6,633 nucleotides of DNA from an uncultured Gammaproteobacteria bacterium (GTDB lineage Bacteria; Pseudomonadota; Gammaproteobacteria; GCA-2729495), in NCBI GenBank assembly GCA_947258805.1, contig CAMYJV010000067.1, forward strand, positions 1 through 6,633. The letters are read 5' to 3'. Each line of letters starts with the position of its first letter. The first letter of the stretch is position 1. This document shows, in pieces, positions 5,081 to 6,633 of this stretch. The notes under the pieces are model-generated. The model searched no databases, had not been told where the DNA came from, and saw only the letters and a program-made list of their open reading frames with translations. The translations under genes and the position numbers were made by a program.

Positions 5081-6250
5081 TCAGCGCCAAGCTACGGGCA
5101 GCTTGCTTCGACCCCAGAGGAAGAAGGGGGCAATCCGTTCACCCTCACCCAGCAGGCGCAACCCGGGCATTCTCTTTATCAGCGCATGCAGCGCTATCTC
5201 CGCCTCCATCCGCGCCATGGGTGCACCCAGGCAGAAGTGAACGCCCAGGCCGAATGACATATGGCGTCTGGGTTCCCGGCGCAGGTCGAAGTCGTCCGGA
5301 TCAGAAAACACCTCCGGGTCACGATTGGCCGCCGCATAGTTGATGAAGACCTTACTGTTCGCCGGAATCACGGTTTCGTGCAGCACCACGTCTCTGGTGG
5401 TGTTGCGGTACAACCCGAGGACCGGGGGGTCGTAGCGCAGGCTTTCCTCGATGGCGGCGTCAACCAGAGAAGGATCGCCGAGCAGGGTCTGCCAGCGCTC
5501 GGGAACTTCCAGCAGGCGCCATATCATGTTGGTCATCGGCGAGGTGGTGGTTTCGTTGCCTCCCACAAGCAGCTGCATCAGCACGGACTGGGCGTCGGCT
5601 TCCCCGATCAGATTTCCATCTTCCCAGCGCGCTCCGGCGATGAGGGTCAGGAGGTCGTCGGGAACCCGCTTGCCGGCTGTTATCGCCCCCCGCCGGGTCA
5701 GCAGGTGATCGAGCATGTAGGCGTAAAACGCCTCCTGCTCGGCCGCGTACTGGGCCGGGTCGGCCGAGCCCATGGCGGCGACCTGAATGTCCGACCAGTG
5801 CTTGAACTGATCGAGATGCTCGGAAGGCACCCCCAGCAGCCCGGCAATGATCACCACCGGAAGCGGAAAGGCGAAGTCGTCGTGAAAATCGAAGGCGCCG
5901 TCGCCGTCGAGCACGGCATCGATGAGGTCATCGGTGAGCCGGGTAACCGGCGCGCGAAGTTCATCAAGCGCCTTCGGAGTGAACGCCTGCTGCACCAGCT
6001 TGCGCACGAACGTGTGCTGGGGCGGGTCACAGAGCATGCCCTGGGGTTCCGTGAAGCGCGGTCCCTGGCCGTGCTGGCTGGAAAACGTTTCTATGTCCCG
6101 CAGGGCGCCCTCGACATCCGCATAGCGGGACAGCGTGTAGAACGGCGGTTCGAACTCCGCGCAGCGGTGAACGGGGCAGCGTTCCAACAGCTCATGGTGA
6201 CCGTTGGCGGGGTCAGTCATGACCTCTTCTGTGAATGGGCTCCAGCTCAT
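5081..6250 (-). CDS. Cytochrome P450 (P450-D), canonical soluble bacterial type
   Basis: This 389-residue P450 has a full set of signatures: C-helix H79-TFV-R83; I-helix G230-G-N-E233-T234-T235; ExxR E269-S-L-R272; and heme loop F333-G-L-G-V-H-F-C340-L-G followed by APMARMEAEIAL. It is shorter than the three operon proteins, lacks their insertion before the heme loop and resembles the mainstream class-I P450s of actinobacteria and proteobacteria, so it is a separate lineage rather than a fourth tandem copy. The ATG at 6250 is preceded by GGAGG (6257-6261) at 6 nt, which favours it over the internal Met11. Its stop lies 7 nt from the stop of the convergent 7Fe ferredoxin. A repeat-bearing promoter region lies upstream. 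It should act in the cytoplasm as a ferredoxin-dependent monooxygenase. Its substrate is unknown; the beta-sheet end FFLWGRSKLPVAW is ordinary for the superfamily. Confidence 0.96.
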   Translation of the reverse strand: MSWSPFTEEVMTDPANGHHELLERCPVHRCAEFEPPFYTLSRYADVEGALRDIETFSSQHGQGPRFTEPQGMLCDPPQHTFVRKLVQQAFTPKALDELRAPVTRLTDDLIDAVLDGDGAFDFHDDFAFPLPVVIIAGLLGVPSEHLDQFKHWSDIQVAAMGSADPAQYAAEQEAFYAYMLDHLLTRRGAITAGKRVPDDLLTLIAGARWEDGNLIGEADAQSVLMQLLVGGNETTTSPMTNMIWRLLEVPERWQTLLGDPSLVDAAIEESLRYDPPVLGLYRNTTRDVVLHETVIPANSKVFINYAAANRDPEVFSDPDDFDLRREPRRHMSFGLGVHFCLGAPMARMEAEIALHALIKRMPGLRLLGEGERIAPFFLWGRSKLPVAWR

Positions 6251-6268
6251 CGTGCTCCTCCCGGTGTG

Positions 6269-6295
6269 CCGCGGCCATCAAGTATATCCGCGGCC
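6269..6295. repeat. Direct repeat CCGCGGCC, two copies
   Basis: CCGCGGCC occurs at 6269-6276 and 6288-6295, 19 bp apart start to start, each containing the palindrome CCGCGG. They flank the candidate -10 element at 6281-6286. They may be regulatory, but GC-rich octamers of this kind can recur by chance in such DNA. Confidence 0.35.
6281..6286 (-). promoter_or_regulatory. Candidate -10 element for P450-D
   Basis: On the minus strand this reads TATACT, 5 of 6 to the sigma70 -10 consensus. Transcription would begin near 6274, giving a leader of about 24 nt that contains the ribosome binding site. At 17-nt spacing the -35 position reads TATCGA, a poor match that falls inside the 10-bp repeat array. 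A weak -35 covered by repeats suggests an activator-dependent promoter (inference). Confidence 0.4.
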
Positions 6296-6325
6296 GTTAC
6301 GCCTCGATACGCCTCTATACGCCTC
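6296..6325. repeat. Three head-to-tail 10-bp repeats (core TACGCCTC), candidate regulator site
   Basis: The plus strand reads GTTACGCCTC, GATACGCCTC, TATACGCCTC in direct succession, sharing an 8-bp core TACGCCTC three times at exactly 10-bp periodicity. One helical turn per repeat puts each core on the same DNA face. The array lies 46-75 bp upstream of the P450-D start codon and overlaps the expected -35 region of the candidate promoter. It looks like a cooperative activator or repressor binding site. No cognate regulator is encoded in the window. Confidence 0.6.
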
Positions 6326-6420
6326 CAGGGTTTCTATCCGGACGTGTCGAAGCGACAGACCCGATCCAGCAGAGCGTTCCAGGACACGGTCTGCTCCAGG
6401 CGTGACAGGCTGGCGCCGGA

Positions 6421-6498
6421 TTAAAACAGGTCGACGTCCTCGAGATGCGCTGAACAGCGAATGCTGCTCAATTCGTGGTTCGGTTTCTTAACGGCCAT
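6421..6498 (-). CDS. Small ORF, 25 residues, unknown
   Basis: This is an ATG-initiated minus-strand ORF of 25 codons ending in TAA. The peptide begins MAVKKPNHEL, has a single Cys at position 15 (SSIRCSAH) and ends LEDVDLF, so it is basic at the N-terminus and acidic at the C-terminus. Its support is the ribosome binding site AGGAGG (6504-6509) five bases before the ATG, the best in the window. Its start overlaps the end of an upstream open frame by 11 nt, a layout typical of translational coupling. It lies 170 bp upstream of P450-D on the same strand, but the candidate P450-D promoter lies between them. It has no transmembrane segment and matches no family I recognise. It could be a leader peptide, a small regulatory protein, a peptide precursor or a degraded gene end. 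The reading frame is also open upstream to a stop near 6616-6618, so a longer form with a GTG or TTG start cannot be excluded. Confidence 0.5.
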   Translation of the reverse strand: MAVKKPNHELSSIRCSAHLEDVDLF

Positions 6499-6633
6499 CG
6501 TCCCCTCCTGATTCAACTCCCCCGAGAAACTTGTAGTATGATCCAGTAATTCCCGCAGATCCAACAGCACCGGTGAGCAGCCGTTCTGCGTGACTGACCA
6601 GATCGGCGTCGGCCGTCATATAGTCGTCCCAAT
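6488..6633 (-). CDS. C-terminal end of an unidentified ORF entering from the right edge
   Basis: A minus-strand frame is open from the window edge to TAA at 6488-6490 (47 codons). It reads WDDYMTADADLVSHAERLL, then a Gly-rich tail ending ESGGDDGR. The first 20 or so codons have the GC-rich third positions of the other genes here; the tail is less biased. An internal ATG at the fifth codon exists but has no ribosome binding site, so the frame more likely continues outside. DADLVSHAERLLTGAVGSA faintly recalls the linker after sodium:solute symporter domains in some sensor kinases. That comes from memory and is not strong enough for an assignment. The stop overlaps the 25-codon ORF start. Confidence 0.35.
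   Translation of the reverse strand, partial: WDDYMTADADLVSHAERLLTGAVGSAGITGSYYKFLGGVESGGDDGR
6504..6509 (-). promoter_or_regulatory. Strong ribosome binding site of the 25-codon ORF
   Basis: On the minus strand this reads AGGAGG, a perfect Shine-Dalgarno core with a 5-nt spacer (GGACG) to the ATG at 6498. It is the main reason for accepting the short ORF and for preferring this start over upstream non-ATG codons in the same frame. Confidence 0.6.

Noticed and set aside
5261..6424. Plus-strand open frame opposite P450-D and its upstream region
   Set aside because: It is antisense to a canonical P450 and runs through its promoter region; no domain is visible.

Overview
The window is GC-rich bacterial DNA whose main content is four cytochrome P450-fold genes and two iron-sulfur ferredoxins. 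The tight gene packing, Shine-Dalgarno leaders and many soluble class-I P450s suggest a catabolically versatile, probably environmental proteobacterium. I cannot fix the taxon from sequence alone. There are no transposase, tRNA, rRNA or CRISPR signals. No ferredoxin reductase is present, so electrons must reach this system from a gene elsewhere.

Layout, left to right. At 1-91 (minus) is the start of a secreted-protein gene, with a clear signal peptide, that runs off the left edge. From 4637 down to 198 on the minus strand is a compact apparent operon, transcribed in the order P450-C (3204-4637), a P450-like protein that has lost its heme site (1737-3146), P450-A (405-1718) and a small [3Fe-4S] ferredoxin (198-392). 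The intergenic gaps are 57, 18 and 12 nt. The three P450-fold proteins resemble each other in the I-helix, K-helix and meander segments and look like tandem paralogues. Diverging from this operon across a 136-nt spacer is a 7Fe ferredoxin (4774-5073, plus). It converges, with only 7 nt between the stops, on a fourth, unrelated canonical P450 (5081-6250, minus). That P450 has a candidate promoter carrying three head-to-tail 10-bp repeats. Upstream of it are a 25-codon ORF with a near-perfect ribosome binding site (6421-6498, minus) and the end of an open frame entering from the right edge (6488-6633, minus).

How the parts may work together (inference): the [3Fe-4S] ferredoxin is the obvious electron donor for the intact P450s of its operon, and the 7Fe ferredoxin is a second donor available to any of them. 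The most unusual item is the central P450-like protein. It keeps the ExxR and meander landmarks but lacks the heme-ligating cysteine and its loop, lacks a recognisable C-helix HxxxR, and has a bulky, charged I-helix centre that happens to read HETLH (an HExxH pattern). It is uninterrupted, has a good leader, and sits between two intact P450s, so it looks like a maintained pseudoenzyme: a scaffold or activator, or a fold given a new job. It does not look like a decaying gene. The substrate of the system cannot be read from the sequence.
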